This document shows positions 36,257 to 47,760 of a stretch of DNA of 64,000 nt, piece by piece. The stretch is from Neurospora crassa OR74A. Taxonomy: Eukaryota > Ascomycota > Sordariomycetes > Sordariales > Sordariaceae. Location: NCBI RefSeq assembly GCF_000182925.2, contig NC_026503.1, positions 1,364,001 to 1,428,000 on the forward strand, in the 5' to 3' direction. Position 1 is the stretch's first letter. The number at the start of each line of letters is the position of its first letter. Below the pieces are notes generated by a model that ran no database searches, was not told the origin of the DNA, and saw only the letters and a list, made by a program, of their open reading frames with translations. Made by a program: the position numbers and the translations under genes.

Positions 36257-36934
36257 TCATTTTTTACCCTCTACCATGATGATGTGGTAGCCAAATTGTG
36301 TCTTGACCTCACCAATCTTGGGGCTACTGGTGCTGCTGGTCTCCAAAGCAAACGCAACCTTTTCAAACTCGGGATCCAAGGTGCCCTTTTGCTTCCAACC
36401 CAAACTTCCGCCTATAATGTTCCGTGTAAGTGAGTGAGTGACATTGACTGCAAAAAAATGAAAACCCATAACGATCCGCCAGAACGGCCCAAAAAAAAGG
36501 ACAATGGGATGAACAACTGTGAAACAGCCCGCTACAATGCCACTCAACAAGAAGCAGACAAAGGAATAAAGAGGTATCTCACCAGTCCTCGCCTTATCCT
36601 CACTATATTCCCTAGCAACCGCACCAAAATCAGCTCCATCGCGGATCTTGGCCAGCGCTTCTTCCTTCTTGCCATGTTTCTCACACTACAGTATACAGTC
36701 ATCATCAGTAACCGCCCGCATGATACACCACTTCGACAAGAAGCGAAAGTAGACAGGAGCCAACTGAAGGGCGACCTAGATACTGGGAAAAGCACTTACC
36801 AGAATATGCCGAACGTTAATCGACTGAGCACCCTTGCTGGCCTTGCCGGCGTCCTTGCCCGCATCTTTGTTGCCTGCGTCCTTGCCGCCTTTGCTGCCGG
36901 AGCCGGAACCGGAGGCTTTCTTGTCCTTGCCCAT
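36257..36934 (-). CDS. Parvulin-type peptidyl-prolyl isomerase, Pin4 (Par14) class
   Basis: Catalyses cis-trans isomerisation of peptidyl-prolyl bonds; human Par14 acts in ribosome assembly and chromatin, and a like role here is inference. Three exons: 36934-36800, 36685-36583 and 36411-36257, giving 130 aa. A Lys/Gly/Ser-rich N-terminal tail (about 35 residues, MGKDKKASGSGSGSKGGKD) precedes the rotamase domain: INVRHILCEKHGKKEEAL, DGADFGAVAREYSEDKA, GGSLGWKQKG and FGYHIIMVEGKK. Both introns fall inside conserved blocks and their removal restores the family sequence. The tail and the lack of a WW domain separate it from Pin1/Ess1. Confidence 0.96.
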
Positions 36935-38229
36935 TCTTAATTTTGGATATCGCGTCGGTGATGAGAAGCTGCGAAGAATAAAGAGCGGGTGAGGGACTGA
37001 TGAGTTGAGAGAATAGGCGGCTTGATGTTTCAGGTGGTGATGATAAGTTTGCAGACTCCAGCTTCCGTGGTGAGATGATGAAAATGGAAGTGGGGTTGCG
37101 TTGTGAGGATGGAAGTAGCAGCTTGAAGCGACAAGCTGACCGTGTTTGGGTCGGGTGGTGGGAGGAATTGGAGAGGAGGAAGGCTCTACAGAACCCTAAC
37201 CCTGGTTGGAAGGGGGTTGCCCCTTTTCAACGTCACTCCGGCTGTCACGAAGATGGACACTACGGAATTCGAGACGAAGGATCAGCTTGGTCATGGCTGC
37301 ATTTTCTTTCATGAGTTAATCTTATTTGTGCTTTTTACTTGTTCTCTTGTTGTTTCTGAAATGATCCAGAGAAGAGGCAGGAACCTGGGACCTGGAACCT
37401 CGGCAGAGAGGGAGGAGGGGGAAGGAATAGACTGGAAGGAGTCACAGTCGCGAAGTTCGCACTCGGGAGGTCAAAGATCTTAAATAGATTGTCAACAGTC
37501 ACGATTCCAGAGAGATGTGGAAAATAGTCTGCCGTAGCTCCCCCGTCTGTTCTCCTGGTTGCCATCAGCGACCCGAATGATAGGTGATCATGTGTCGCAA
37601 CTGAACGTCGACAGCGATTTTATGCTCTTCCCAAGCTTACTGCAACCATATTTACGCAAGAACTTTCTTATTTGACTGCAGAAGTCATATTGTAGAGCTT
37701 GCTTATCGAGGACTAACAGGCGACGTCCGGAAGGCATGAAAAATACTACTCGGCAGGCGTAGTCGCTGAGATCCCGCTCCCGCCCATATACGCAGCATAT
37801 GTTGTTTGAAAAAAGGAAGTGGTGATCTGAAAACCCAAGGGCGTATTTCTCCTTCCAGATGTGAAGTGACAGAATGAAGCCATGACGGTGAAGCGACTTC
37901 CACGTTTCTTTGCAGCGTGGAGTTCAATGATACACGCAACATCGTACCTGTTGTGCTTTCTCTTCTCGAGTTCGGGAATGGAGTACCCAACGAGCGTCCC
38001 GCATCTAGTATTTATTCTTCGCTGCCGCCATGTTCCGCATTCTCTTGTTTCTCTTCTTCGTCTTTCACAGCTTTCCATACTTACTTCATCCACTCCGTGC
38101 ACCTCACAACTACTCTCACCTCACAACTTACTTTGCTTCATTGTTACTTCTCTCGGTCTTGTACTCCCTTGCTTGAGTAATCTTACACACATCTACCTCC
38201 TTTACCCAGACACCAACTTCCACGTCACA
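36935..38229. other. Divergent promoter region of parvulin and unknown gene
   Basis: About 1.3 kb between two start codons. It includes CCCTAACCCT at 37195-37204, a double telomere-like word about 260 bp upstream of the parvulin start. No gene is supported. Confidence 0.6.
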
Positions 38230-38991
38230 ATGGGCTCAGACAGGCGCAAGCAATGGGCGAAGAAACGCGAGACGAGCGAGGCCAAGGTGCTGGCAGAGAG
38301 AGAAGCTAGCGCCGCAGCGCGCGAATCAGAACCTCCCATCCCAACGCCAGATCCATCCGCAGATGACGAAAGCACAACAACGACGGAAAACACAACAACA
38401 TCCAAGGTGGACGAACTCATGCAAACGTACCACAACAGCAAGATGGGCGAGCAAAAAGACAATGCTCTCGCCTACATATTGTATGCTGCCGGGGACGAAA
38501 TGTGTGCATACTCTTCCACGACCGACTGGAGACTACAACGTGTCATTCGAGCCGTCACCGCTGTACTCGAAGACGTCAATACATTCACCACTACCGAGGA
38601 GAACGAAAGCCACCATCTGCAGCGGCGGTTCCAGTCCAGATCCGAAGGAAGCGCGCTGCCTCCCCATGTCCATATCCACTCCGAGGTTGTCGGGGAAGCT
38701 TCGAATAGTCCAGTCCTCCGTTGTCTGAACCAATACCCAAAACTGGACAGCGAATCCTACGCGTGGCAACCGTGGTATCAGGGGCTCTACGGGGCGTATC
38801 ATGAAGATTGTGCGGCGGGCCTTGATCCTACCAATCACACCCATGCTTTGGCGGCGTGGAATGCAATCTTGGACAAGCTGCCGCCACATGTGTTGGTGAC
38901 GCTCATGAGCGAGAAACCCTTGGACCCGGAGCGGCCGGATCCGAGTTTACTGTTGACTGCTTTGGACGAGTATTCCGTTCCGGGAATGTAA
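38230..38991 (+). CDS. Hypothetical protein
   Basis: 253 aa from the ATG at 38230, which follows CACAA and starts a change to codon-like composition; the open frame extends upstream to 37882 but that part reads like untranslated leader. The protein begins basic (MGSDRRKQWAKKRETSEAKV), has a Thr/Ser/Asp-rich segment near residues 35-58, and then a folded-looking part with Trp and Tyr (YAWQPWYQGLYGAY, LAAWNAILDKLPPHVLVTLM). No membrane span, signal peptide or known motif is visible. I do not recognise the family. Confidence 0.75.
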   Translation: MGSDRRKQWAKKRETSEAKVLAEREASAAARESEPPIPTPDPSADDESTTTTENTTTSKVDELMQTYHNSKMGEQKDNALAYILYAAGDEMCAYSSTTDWRLQRVIRAVTAVLEDVNTFTTTEENESHHLQRRFQSRSEGSALPPHVHIHSEVVGEASNSPVLRCLNQYPKLDSESYAWQPWYQGLYGAYHEDCAAGLDPTNHTHALAAWNAILDKLPPHVLVTLMSEKPLDPERPDPSLLLTALDEYSVPGM

Positions 38992-39516
38992 TTGAAGCTC
39001 AGGCGTCATGCTTGAGTTTTCATTTCGTCAGCTTCTGAGTGGTGATGCAGGGACAGGTTGGAACGGCATTGTTGATTTCACTGCGAGGAAGGTTGTTGGG
39101 CTTTTGGTTTGGAGAGGATTTTGTTTCTGGCTTTCTGGTTTGCCGAATTTGTGGTTGAGGTCGAGAGTATCTCTGAAACAGGCCATCTGGTATTGGGAGC
39201 ATTAACGACGATGGTGGATTTGACATTCAACTTGAAGATACCCGTCGCCAAAATCAAACGGTGATTCAATGATCTAAGGAGTATGGATGAGAAACAGCAA
39301 CAACCAGCGAAACAGCGATTATTGAGATTAGTCAATAGTTTCACAGCATCATAGAAACCATCTCCCAAGTAACAAGATTGCCCCGGGAGATTCAACGTGT
39401 CTTCCGATTAAACCAACTTCCTTTTACCTTATCTCGTTTGTGAGTTGTGGGGGACGAGACAAGTGAAGAAATGCGATCACTTGTAGTGAGCAGCAATGAA
39501 ACCAAACGCGCAGTAT

Positions 39517-39556
<40 letters not shown>

Positions 39557-39928
39557 GAGGTTTGGAAGTGCCCTGAAGATGAAAGTGTAAGATTCCTACC
39601 ACAGCCGAGGATACAAGCAGATGTTTGATGAATGGGTCTTTTGCTTGTATTATACCAGACATGTCCCATCTTCAAAAATGCATGATGCTTTGACGACCAC
39701 CAAACACAAGCCCCCTTTCCCTCCCCTCTCCTCCCATTATGTAATATGACTATTGTTGCCCCTTTCTACCTCCAAGCCACTAGAACAGAACTAACCGAGA
39801 CAAACAAATGCACCGCGTCTGTTTAAATCCAATCCAATCCAAATATAACTCCCCTTCTCCACCTAGTATAGTACTCTTCCGCAATGCATCGCATCTGTGT
39901 GTATATATAATTATCCATGATCTACTAC
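38992..39928. other. 3' intergenic region between convergent genes
   Basis: Untranslated ends of the unknown gene and the VPS9 gene. It contains a T36 run at 39520-39555; no gene is supported. Confidence 0.7.
39520..39555. repeat. T36 homopolymer
   Basis: Uninterrupted run of 36 T on the plus strand between the two converging genes. Confidence 0.95.
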
Positions 39929-40173
39929 TCATTCCTTGAAAGCACCCACATCTTTCAACGCACCCGCTAGCCTTCTATAATCTCTCAGCAAATCCAACAC
40001 TTCGCCTATCCGCAAATCGGCCGGGTTCTGCACCTCCATGAACCGCTTGATGGGCGGTTCGATCTTGGGGATTTCCTTTGGTGGGAGCGCGGGGGCTAGA
40101 TCGGGGAAGGCCTGTGGATTTTGGGATATGTTAGTCTTAATCGGTGTTTGTATCGCGGGGGAAGGAAGATATA

Positions 40174-40209
<36 letters not shown>

Positions 40210-42369
40210 ACTAACCGTAGCTAAATCCCCGCCATCCGCCACCGGCGTCCCCTTCCCTGGCACAGGCGGCATCTCCTTGTCCTTAGCCACAGGCGGAGGG
40301 GGTGCTGCCGATGATGGTGTGGACGGTGTGGTCCTGCCAAAGCTCCTCAGTCCGCTGATACCCTGCGAAAACCTCGCCATCGGATTAAACGAGCTGCTCA
40401 GGTTCCTGACGGAATCAATGAGTGCTGGATTCGACGAAGCGGGAGGCGCCGATGCCGAAGTCGGAATAGGGGTCGTCGCAGTGCCCGTCGTAGTCGAACT
40501 TCCTCCTTCCTTTGATTCCTTTGATGATGACCCACTACCACCACCGCCGCCGCCCATCCCAGCAGCCACAGCCGCAGCCGCTCTCTCCTCTACCGTTGGC
40601 CGCTTCCCTGATCCCGAAACACTCCTCGTGGTGCCCGCGCTGTCGGCGCTGGTATCCCTTGTTGCTGATGATGCTTTTCTCCCGCCGATGATGCTCAACA
40701 CCCTATCATCCGCTGACCTGCTGGGCGTGTTGGACCGCTTTAGTGGATGCAGACCTTCGTCAGGCGTGTGCACCGAGCTAGCGGCGCTCCTCACGCTTGC
40801 ACTCCCCGCCATGGAATTGCCGTCATCTTCAAGAAGAGGAGGCGGTGGCGTGCCGATCAGCTTGCGCGCATCTTCAAGTGTTTTGGGCACGATGGCCTCC
40901 TGGTGCTCGCGCATCTTGCCAACAAGGAACTTGTAGCTATCGCCTAAGCTGATGCCGATAGTCTTGAGGCTCTGGTCGGCCGTGGTGAAGACGGCGTCGC
41001 TGGCGGCGTTGAAGGCCTGTGCCGGCTGCGTCACCAGATCACTAAGCCGGCGATCACGCAGCCGCACGGCGTGGCGGGAGAGTGGTGGCTTAAGGCTATT
41101 GTTGGACTCGGATGATGGGCTGGGGGTGGCGGAGACTCCGGCAGAGTAGGCGGGAGGGAAAGTCTCTGCCCGGGGTAGGGAGGAGCCGGTGGGAGTCTTG
41201 GCGGGTCCGGTGGGAGCTTCATCGGCGCGGAGAGTGGAAAGGTCGACTGTTTCCAGGAAGCTGATGGCGGCTTCGAGACAGGTGAGACAGTAGGATGACT
41301 CGCCCACTAGTTTGGGTTCCCAGCGGAAGCGCTGGATGAAGTTGACGTCGCTTATGACGTTGAGGTTCTCGGGCGGAAGGGTGATGAGGGTGAAGATGAG
41401 CATCGGCATGAGCTCGTCGGCGGATGAGGAAGGGTGGAAATGCGAGAGAGTGTCGATAATGGCTTTATGCGCTGCCTTGAGATGGTTCAGCTTGCCCAGG
41501 GGATACCGCGACTGGTTCATCAGTATTAACTCCTTCCTCGCCCCTTCCAGCCAGTCCCTGACCTCTTCTGTTCTCTTGGCAACGGCTTCGGGGTCGCTTT
41601 TGTCGATGTCGCCAATGTCCACTCCCAGATCGCTGGGGCCGATGCCTACCACGGCCAACGCGGCAGTTTTTGATCGGAGCTTGTCATCCTGCGCTTCGTC
41701 CTGTGTGGTGTGATGGCGGTAGATTCTTCCGTAGATGCCTTCGCAAAGCCTCCTCTCTACAGCTTCCTCCAACAGTATCCGCTGCTGCTCCAACGCTTTC
41801 CTTGCCTTCCTACGTTCGGCGTATTCTTCGGGTGTAAGCATTTCCGAGTCCCGCCTTGAAAGTCCCGCCTTGAGCTTTTCCTTGCTGCTGCTGCCCAGCT
41901 GGGCAGCCTTTTGGCGTAGTATACTGGCCGCGGACTGGCGCGTGCCCGAGGTAGATGCTGCAAAGTCATCGCGTTTTTGTCGAGTGGCTAGACTGTCGAT
42001 ATGGGTCTGGATGTGGGAGGCGGCAGTAGCATAAAAGTCTTGAAATCGCTGAGAGAGCGAATCGATGTTGGGCGGTGCTGGGTGCACCTTTGCGACTAGG
42101 CCGTCGATGAAGCTATCTGTCAGGGCGACCAACTCGATGGGGAGTCCTTCCAGATCGATGGACGACCTCGGGGGCTCCAAGTCCAAGCTGACTCTGCGTT
42201 CGAACGTGTCGGGCATCTCGGAAGTGTCTTTGACGGGGGACTGTATCGTGCTCGCTCTCTTGGGGCGCGTGATGTCTGGAGGCGTGGAAGGAGGATCGAG
42301 GCGGGTGAAGGAGCGAGATGTCCGGAGAGGACTCAGCCGCGGCGGCGGGTTGTTGCTACTGAAGGACAT
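39929..42369 (-). CDS. VPS9-domain Rab5 guanine nucleotide exchange factor (Muk1/Vps9-like)
   Basis: Activates Rab5-type GTPases in endosome fusion and vacuolar sorting. Exon 1 42369-40216 and exon 2 40111-39929 give 778 aa. The VPS9 domain lies at about residues 230-390: ARKELILMNQSRYPLGKLNH, SADELMPMLIFTLITLPPEN with the conserved Asp and Pro, and the YC...LEAAISFLE helix. A proline/serine-rich N-terminus carries RTSRSFTRLDPPSTPPD; the C-terminal third is low complexity (Gly, Ser, Thr runs). Exon 2 supplies PPIKRFMEVQNPADLRIGEV and a final GAFKE. No CUE domain is visible, which argues for Muk1 over yeast Vps9. The intron has T28 just after its donor; reading through it would end the protein in a Phe run. 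Confidence 0.92.
40181..40208. repeat. A28 homopolymer inside the VPS9 gene intron
   Basis: 28 A on the plus strand, so T28 in the transcript, starting 7 nt after the 5' splice site. Confidence 0.95.
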
Positions 42370-42879
42370 GATAATACCGCTTGTCTCACTGTTGTATTGG
42401 TTTGAAGTTAGAAGTGTAGGTCTCTAGGAAGCGAAGGTGAAGTGCGACGCGCAACGTATTGGGAGCCGGGACTTCCTAGACATTGCTGTGATGAATGACT
42501 CCACAGTGGAGAAATTGACGATAGACGAGGTGCTGGCAGACGATATGATTGACGCCGGGGGACACATCATGACATGGATAGTGGAATAGGGCAGTACTTA
42601 CACCCAAAGCAAAAGACCAGTGCATGAGATTTCGAGACAGTTTGAAACAACAATGTTGGATCCGGCTGAAGGGGAGAAGTAATCAGAGTCGGGTGTGCCA
42701 GATTGAGCAATAAATCATCAAGTCATTCTAGATCCATGTATGTAGTTTGATATTGAGACGAGGGGACCGGGGGGGTCAAAGTGGTGATGTTAGCTAGAGG
42801 TATGGAGGCCTGGGCTTGTTGTTCTACCATTCGTGCTGAAATAAGTAGTGTAGTGAGAACGTGCAATACCAACAACCTA

Positions 42880-42915
<36 letters not shown>

Positions 42916-44083
42916 TGAAGCAGGCTGGATGTAGAATCAAAGAGTATGAAGGCCGGGGGCGCTTGATGCTTGAGTCATCAAAACATTATCCATAGTTTGA
43001 TGATTTTTCAACGGTCCAGACATCGAATGTTCGAGTCCTGAACATGGAAGTTCATGAGTTTGGGAGATGCCTGACGGATGGAGACGACGGGAGATGTGTG
43101 TCTCTAGGGTCCGAGCTAGGCGACTTCTTGCAGAGTGGAGGTGCAGTGGTGTTCGGTCTGCCACTGCAGCTCGGGTGGAATGACATTCATGCTGGCAGAT
43201 AGCGACTCCACCTGGCAGATATCAGTGTCAAGGAAACTGAAGAGGGAAAAAAGACACTTCAGTTGCTACCTCTAGGTGATCAACAAACTAAACTTATCCA
43301 AAAACAACAAAATCAGATGATGTTGTATCTCATGGCCAAGTACATTGAAGAAATGCAATGTCCCGCTCTGGACTGCATGTCATGGATGTCAAGGTTACGA
43401 TTTCCAACGTCCATGTGTCGATCTCGACCACTTTGACTCCAACTCTGGCTCTCATGACAGACCCTAACCCTGACTTGATCAAAGAGTGACCGACAGTGAG
43501 TGACAACGCATGGTGCATGCCACACCATCTGCACGTTTGCGCCCCCAGTTTCCACTTGTTGTGGGGAAGGAAGGCAGTGAGTGCCCGTGTTATCGCTGAT
43601 AAGGAGGGGAACCTTGAGAGGTACCTATGGTAGGTCCATACGCCTTTCCGCCATCGGCCGTTGGCATTGAGTGGCTGCGATCGTCATCACTGGCTGTCCG
43701 TCAATCAACGATTCCGGTGCCAACACGCTATCTCTCTGTCGCAGGTGACAGGCAGGCACCACTGCACCGCAGCGAGACGTACGCCACGCGGGAGGTCATT
43801 CTCCCTCTACAACTGTGACCAACCTCAAACCACCCACTGCACCCATAGAAGCCGCGGACCGCCATCCCGTCCCCCAACACGGCAACCTCGATTACTCCCG
43901 CCTTACCACATCCATCAACTGACCTCGCTTTAACTGACAACATCCCCTTGTTCGACGGCGGCGAAACGGGCACGTTCGACACCTTCTCTTTTATCATCCT
44001 CTTCGTTTTCTTCACTTTTCCAGGTTATCTCGTACATCTCCAACCCCATCTTCAACTGGCCACGACCGCCACCTCCTCTCAAC
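42370..44083. promoter_or_regulatory. Divergent upstream region of VPS9 and ATG15 genes
   Basis: 1.7 kb between the start codons of two membrane-traffic genes. It contains an A28 run at 42883-42910 and a double telomere-like word CCCTAACCCT at 43462-43471. No gene is supported; joint control is only a possibility. Confidence 0.5.
42883..42910. repeat. A28 homopolymer
   Basis: Run of 28 A in the shared upstream region of the VPS9 and ATG15 genes. Confidence 0.95.
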
Positions 44084-46193
44084 ATGTTACCCTCTGGGAA
44101 GAGGAAAGCGGATGCATTCAGTTGCACATCCGCCGCTAGAGTCACCGCCAAACTGGCCTTGTCCTTTCTCGCTCTCTCGACAACACCACTCGTCAACGCT
44201 TTCTCCTACGAAGAACCCAACGCGCAGATAGTCTTACCAATCGATGCATCACCGATAAAGCCACTTCTACCCGAGCCTCCAGCACCGGCTGAGCACAAAT
44301 TCGTACGTCCCGTTTGTTTTCGTTATCAAGAAGCGACCACTAACACAGATTCGCCACCGATAGACACTCCGACACATCTACCACCACGGTACCTACGAAC
44401 ACCCGACACTGCACCGCAAAAAGGATGTACCCGCACAGAACGCCGACGTATGGCTAGCGGCCGACGATGAATATGGCCAGGAGCGCATCGGAACCCTCAA
44501 GGCGCGCAGCAGCCCGGTGCGGATACAACGACTTGCCGACCGGAGGCCTAGTGTCGTAGATCCCATGGTCGCTTATGCACGGCAACAAGGCTACGCTTCC
44601 GTCCTATCACCCGAAGCATGGACCATGGACGAGGTTGCCGGACCTGATATCACGGATAAAGACACCATCATATCGTTGGCGCTCATGGCTGCTGACGCCT
44701 ACGTTCAGACTCCGGATGGCGCAGACTGGGAGGATGTTGGGGCCCCGTTCAACAGGAGCCTCGATTTTGGATGGGAGGGTGATGGACTTCGGGGCCATGT
44801 GTTTGCCGATGAGACGAATTCGACCATCGTTATCGGCCTAAAGGGAACATCGGTTGCTGTCTTCGACGGTGACGGCACCACCACCAACGACAAGGTCAAC
44901 GACAACCTCTTTTTCAGTTGTTGCTGTGCTCAACAAGGACCCTGGACCTGGCATCAAGTTTGTGATTGCGCGACAGGCACTTACTCTTGCAACAACACCT
45001 GTGTCGTACAGGCATTGCGCCAAGAGAACCGCTATTACCAAGCTGGCCGCGAGCTCTATGCGAACGTCACTGAGCTTTACCCCGACGCCAACGTGTGGAT
45101 TGTCGGGCATTCGCTTGGGGGAGCCATGAGCTCTTTGCTTGGCTTGACTTATGGTGACCCGGTTGTGACGTTTGAGGCAGTCCCCGAAGCTCTCCCTGCC
45201 AAGCGTCTGGGACTTCCTATCCCCCCTGGATCGGATCCAGATGCGCCTCAGACCCGAGAGTACACGGGAGCTTTCCACATTGGTCACACAGCCGATCCGG
45301 TGTACGTCGGTACCTGTAACGGAGCTACCGCAACGTGCGCTATTGGCGGATATGCAATGGAGTCAGCTTGTCACACCGGCCGGGAGTGTGTCTATGATAC
45401 AGTTGGCGATTTGGGCTGGCGTGTTGGCATTGGCACCCATAAGATTCGTGTGGTTATTTCGGATGTCCTCAGGAAGTATGAGAAGGTCCCCGAGTGCAAG
45501 TTTACACCGGAATGCAGAGATTGCGGAAATTGGAAGATGTATGAAAGCAATGGAACCGAAACCACAACCACCTCGAGCACGCCTACTTCAACTTCCATGA
45601 CCCGGACCCGGACTGAAACCTGCAAAACTCCGTAAGTTTAATGATATTCCCTAGTATTTGCAAGTATGCTAACAAGTGGCAGGGGATGGTGGGGATGTTT
45701 GGACGAAACCACTACCACAACTGGGATGGCAACCACGACGACAAGCGAAATGCCCACAACCTCTACCACTACGTGCCACACTCCGTAAGTAGATTACTGA
45801 ATAAACCTTGGCATCAACGTTGCTAACCTTTCAAACAGTGGGTGGTTCGGTTGCAAGGACAAGACTACAACCTCGACCGCATCAACAACAACAACTCCTA
45901 TCGCGACAACAGCAACAACAACAACAACAAGCAGTACCACATGCCTAACTCCCGGAAAGTTCTGGGGATGCTATGATAAGACTGCAACGACGGATATCGG
46001 ATCACCATCCACTTCGACAGAGCTTACGATTACTTCAGCCCCAGCCCTGCCGAGCTCGGTGCTTACCCCGTCAGCAACGGCTACTCCGCCAGAGGGACAG
46101 CCTGACGATAGCGGTAAACGTTGCCGTGGCAGGACATGGTACGGGGTGTGCAAGGACTATGAGGGCGGTGAAGGGCCCGTTAACGATCTATAA
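44084..46193 (+). CDS. atg15: Autophagic-body lipase Atg15
   Basis: Class 3 lipase that breaks down autophagic and multivesicular body membranes in the vacuole lumen. Exons 44084-44302, 44364-45631, 45683-45784 and 45839-46193 give 647 aa. A signal anchor spans about residues 22-40 ([17 protein letters not shown]). Conserved blocks: [59 protein letters not shown], the nucleophile elbow [14 protein letters not shown] (Ser near residue 322) and [17 protein letters not shown]. Sordariales-style Thr-rich tail: three units of the form C-x-TPG-x-x-GC ([28 protein letters not shown]) joined by Thr linkers, then a final Cys pair. Exon 3 encodes exactly one unit. Branch points such as GCTAAC support the introns. 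Confidence 0.96.
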
Positions 46194-47469
46194 CGATAAT
46201 CATGGTGATGGGTAAGGTATTGGCGTTCCTTTTTTTGTGACATTATTTTAGGTTTTTGGGTATGACCATGGGCGCGAGTTGGGAATTTCAGGATGAAGGG
46301 CTGTAGTTTGGCACAACAGGCAGATACATACATACGCTAGAGAAGCACACACACAAGCACACACTGTGACAGAGAGGAAATACGGGCGTCTTGGAGGTAT
46401 TATTATCACATTGCATCAGCAGCAGATTTCTTATCATTCTTTTTAAGACAACTGATACGTGATCAAGATGTCATCGGATGCAAGTAGCATTTGGGTAGTT
46501 AAACGCCGTGGCAAATGTAACAATGATGGGCTGCGCAGACTTAAAGTACTGTTCACAGCCACGTGAGGGAAACCATGGAAAGCCAAGGAAGACTATGCTT
46601 CGGTGTGGTTGCATGTCGTAACATGTCTTGCTCACACGTGTGTATTTCCCTGCTGGGCGAGAACGCTGGTGATTGAAGCCGTCATTCGTCCATTTGTTGG
46701 TTGCGGGAGGGGCGTGTTCTGGGTCGGGTGCTGTTAGTTGCGACATGCATAAGAGAGATGCCATGCCTGGCCCGCAGCGCAAACTCAGCGGTCCTATGCC
46801 CTATGGGTTATAGCGTGCATCACCCCGTACTACCCGTATCGACCAGAGCCCCACGCAGCACACATCGTTCCAGTGCCAGGATCGCGAACGCTGCCGCCGT
46901 CGTTCCCTACTCGAGCCACTGCCAACCTCTCATTTGGCTTGTATCGTGTTGGACCGTAACCGGGTCTCGTGCCGGTTACAACGCATACATCACTTTCTTT
47001 TACTCAATCACTATACTTACCCCATCTCTTGGCAGGTGTACCGATCTATTCCTAACTAGAGGCATCATCACCATTTCTTCACCCTTCTCATGTTGCGCCG
47101 AACCCTTCCCTGGATTACACCGTCTGCCTGCCTATACTCGAGATACAACCCGACGGTTTGCGCCGACGCCACCGCCGCGCTGCTTGAAAGATTCCAGTGA
47201 CCTTCCCCCCCAAACTTATACGACGACATCCCGAGAACAGAGTATACGACGACAGACTCGGCTCGGAGAAATAAGCGAGGAACATAACTACACGAAACGA
47301 CGACGACGCCTTGGTTACGGACTGCCTCCAAAGCTAAAGTTGGAAGAAGAGGAGGATACAGGAACTGGACTACTGAACTCGGGACGAGGAACGAAAGGTT
47401 ACCATACCCGCTCGCTGCGCGCGCTCGGTCACGGTTGACGGCGAGGGGAAGCCGAGTTAGGTCTTCAGG
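46194..47469. other. Intergenic and probable 5' leader of the RING gene
   Basis: Holds the ATG15 3' end and the promoter of the RING/SH3 gene. A 245-codon plus frame (46701-47438) stops just before the real start; its composition (Cys/Ser/Arg-rich, no motif) argues against it being a protein. Confidence 0.55.
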
Positions 47470-47723
47470 ATGATGGAAACACCTACTTCTTCGAGCATCA
47501 AGAAGGCGGCTGCCTCCGTGAATTTGGAGTCGGAGTTGACTTGCTCGGTGAGCCACTCTTTCTTTTAATAGTCTTCCTTAGTTTCAAAACTTTGGCTGGT
47601 TCGGACGGAATGATATGCCATGATGCCATCTGTCACGGTCCGTCCCCTGTGTGGGATCTGCCGGGCCATGCGCATCAGATTGCGCCCAAGCCATGTGTTC
47701 GCCATGTGTTTCCGTCCGGCAGC

Positions 47724-47760
<37 letters not shown>

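Noticed and set aside
43015-43045. B-box-like word TGTTCGAGTCCTG
   Set aside because: No A box or tRNA fold around it.
46701-47438. 245-codon plus-strand frame before the RING gene
   Set aside because: Composition is not protein-like and the start codon of the RING gene follows in another frame; it is more likely leader.
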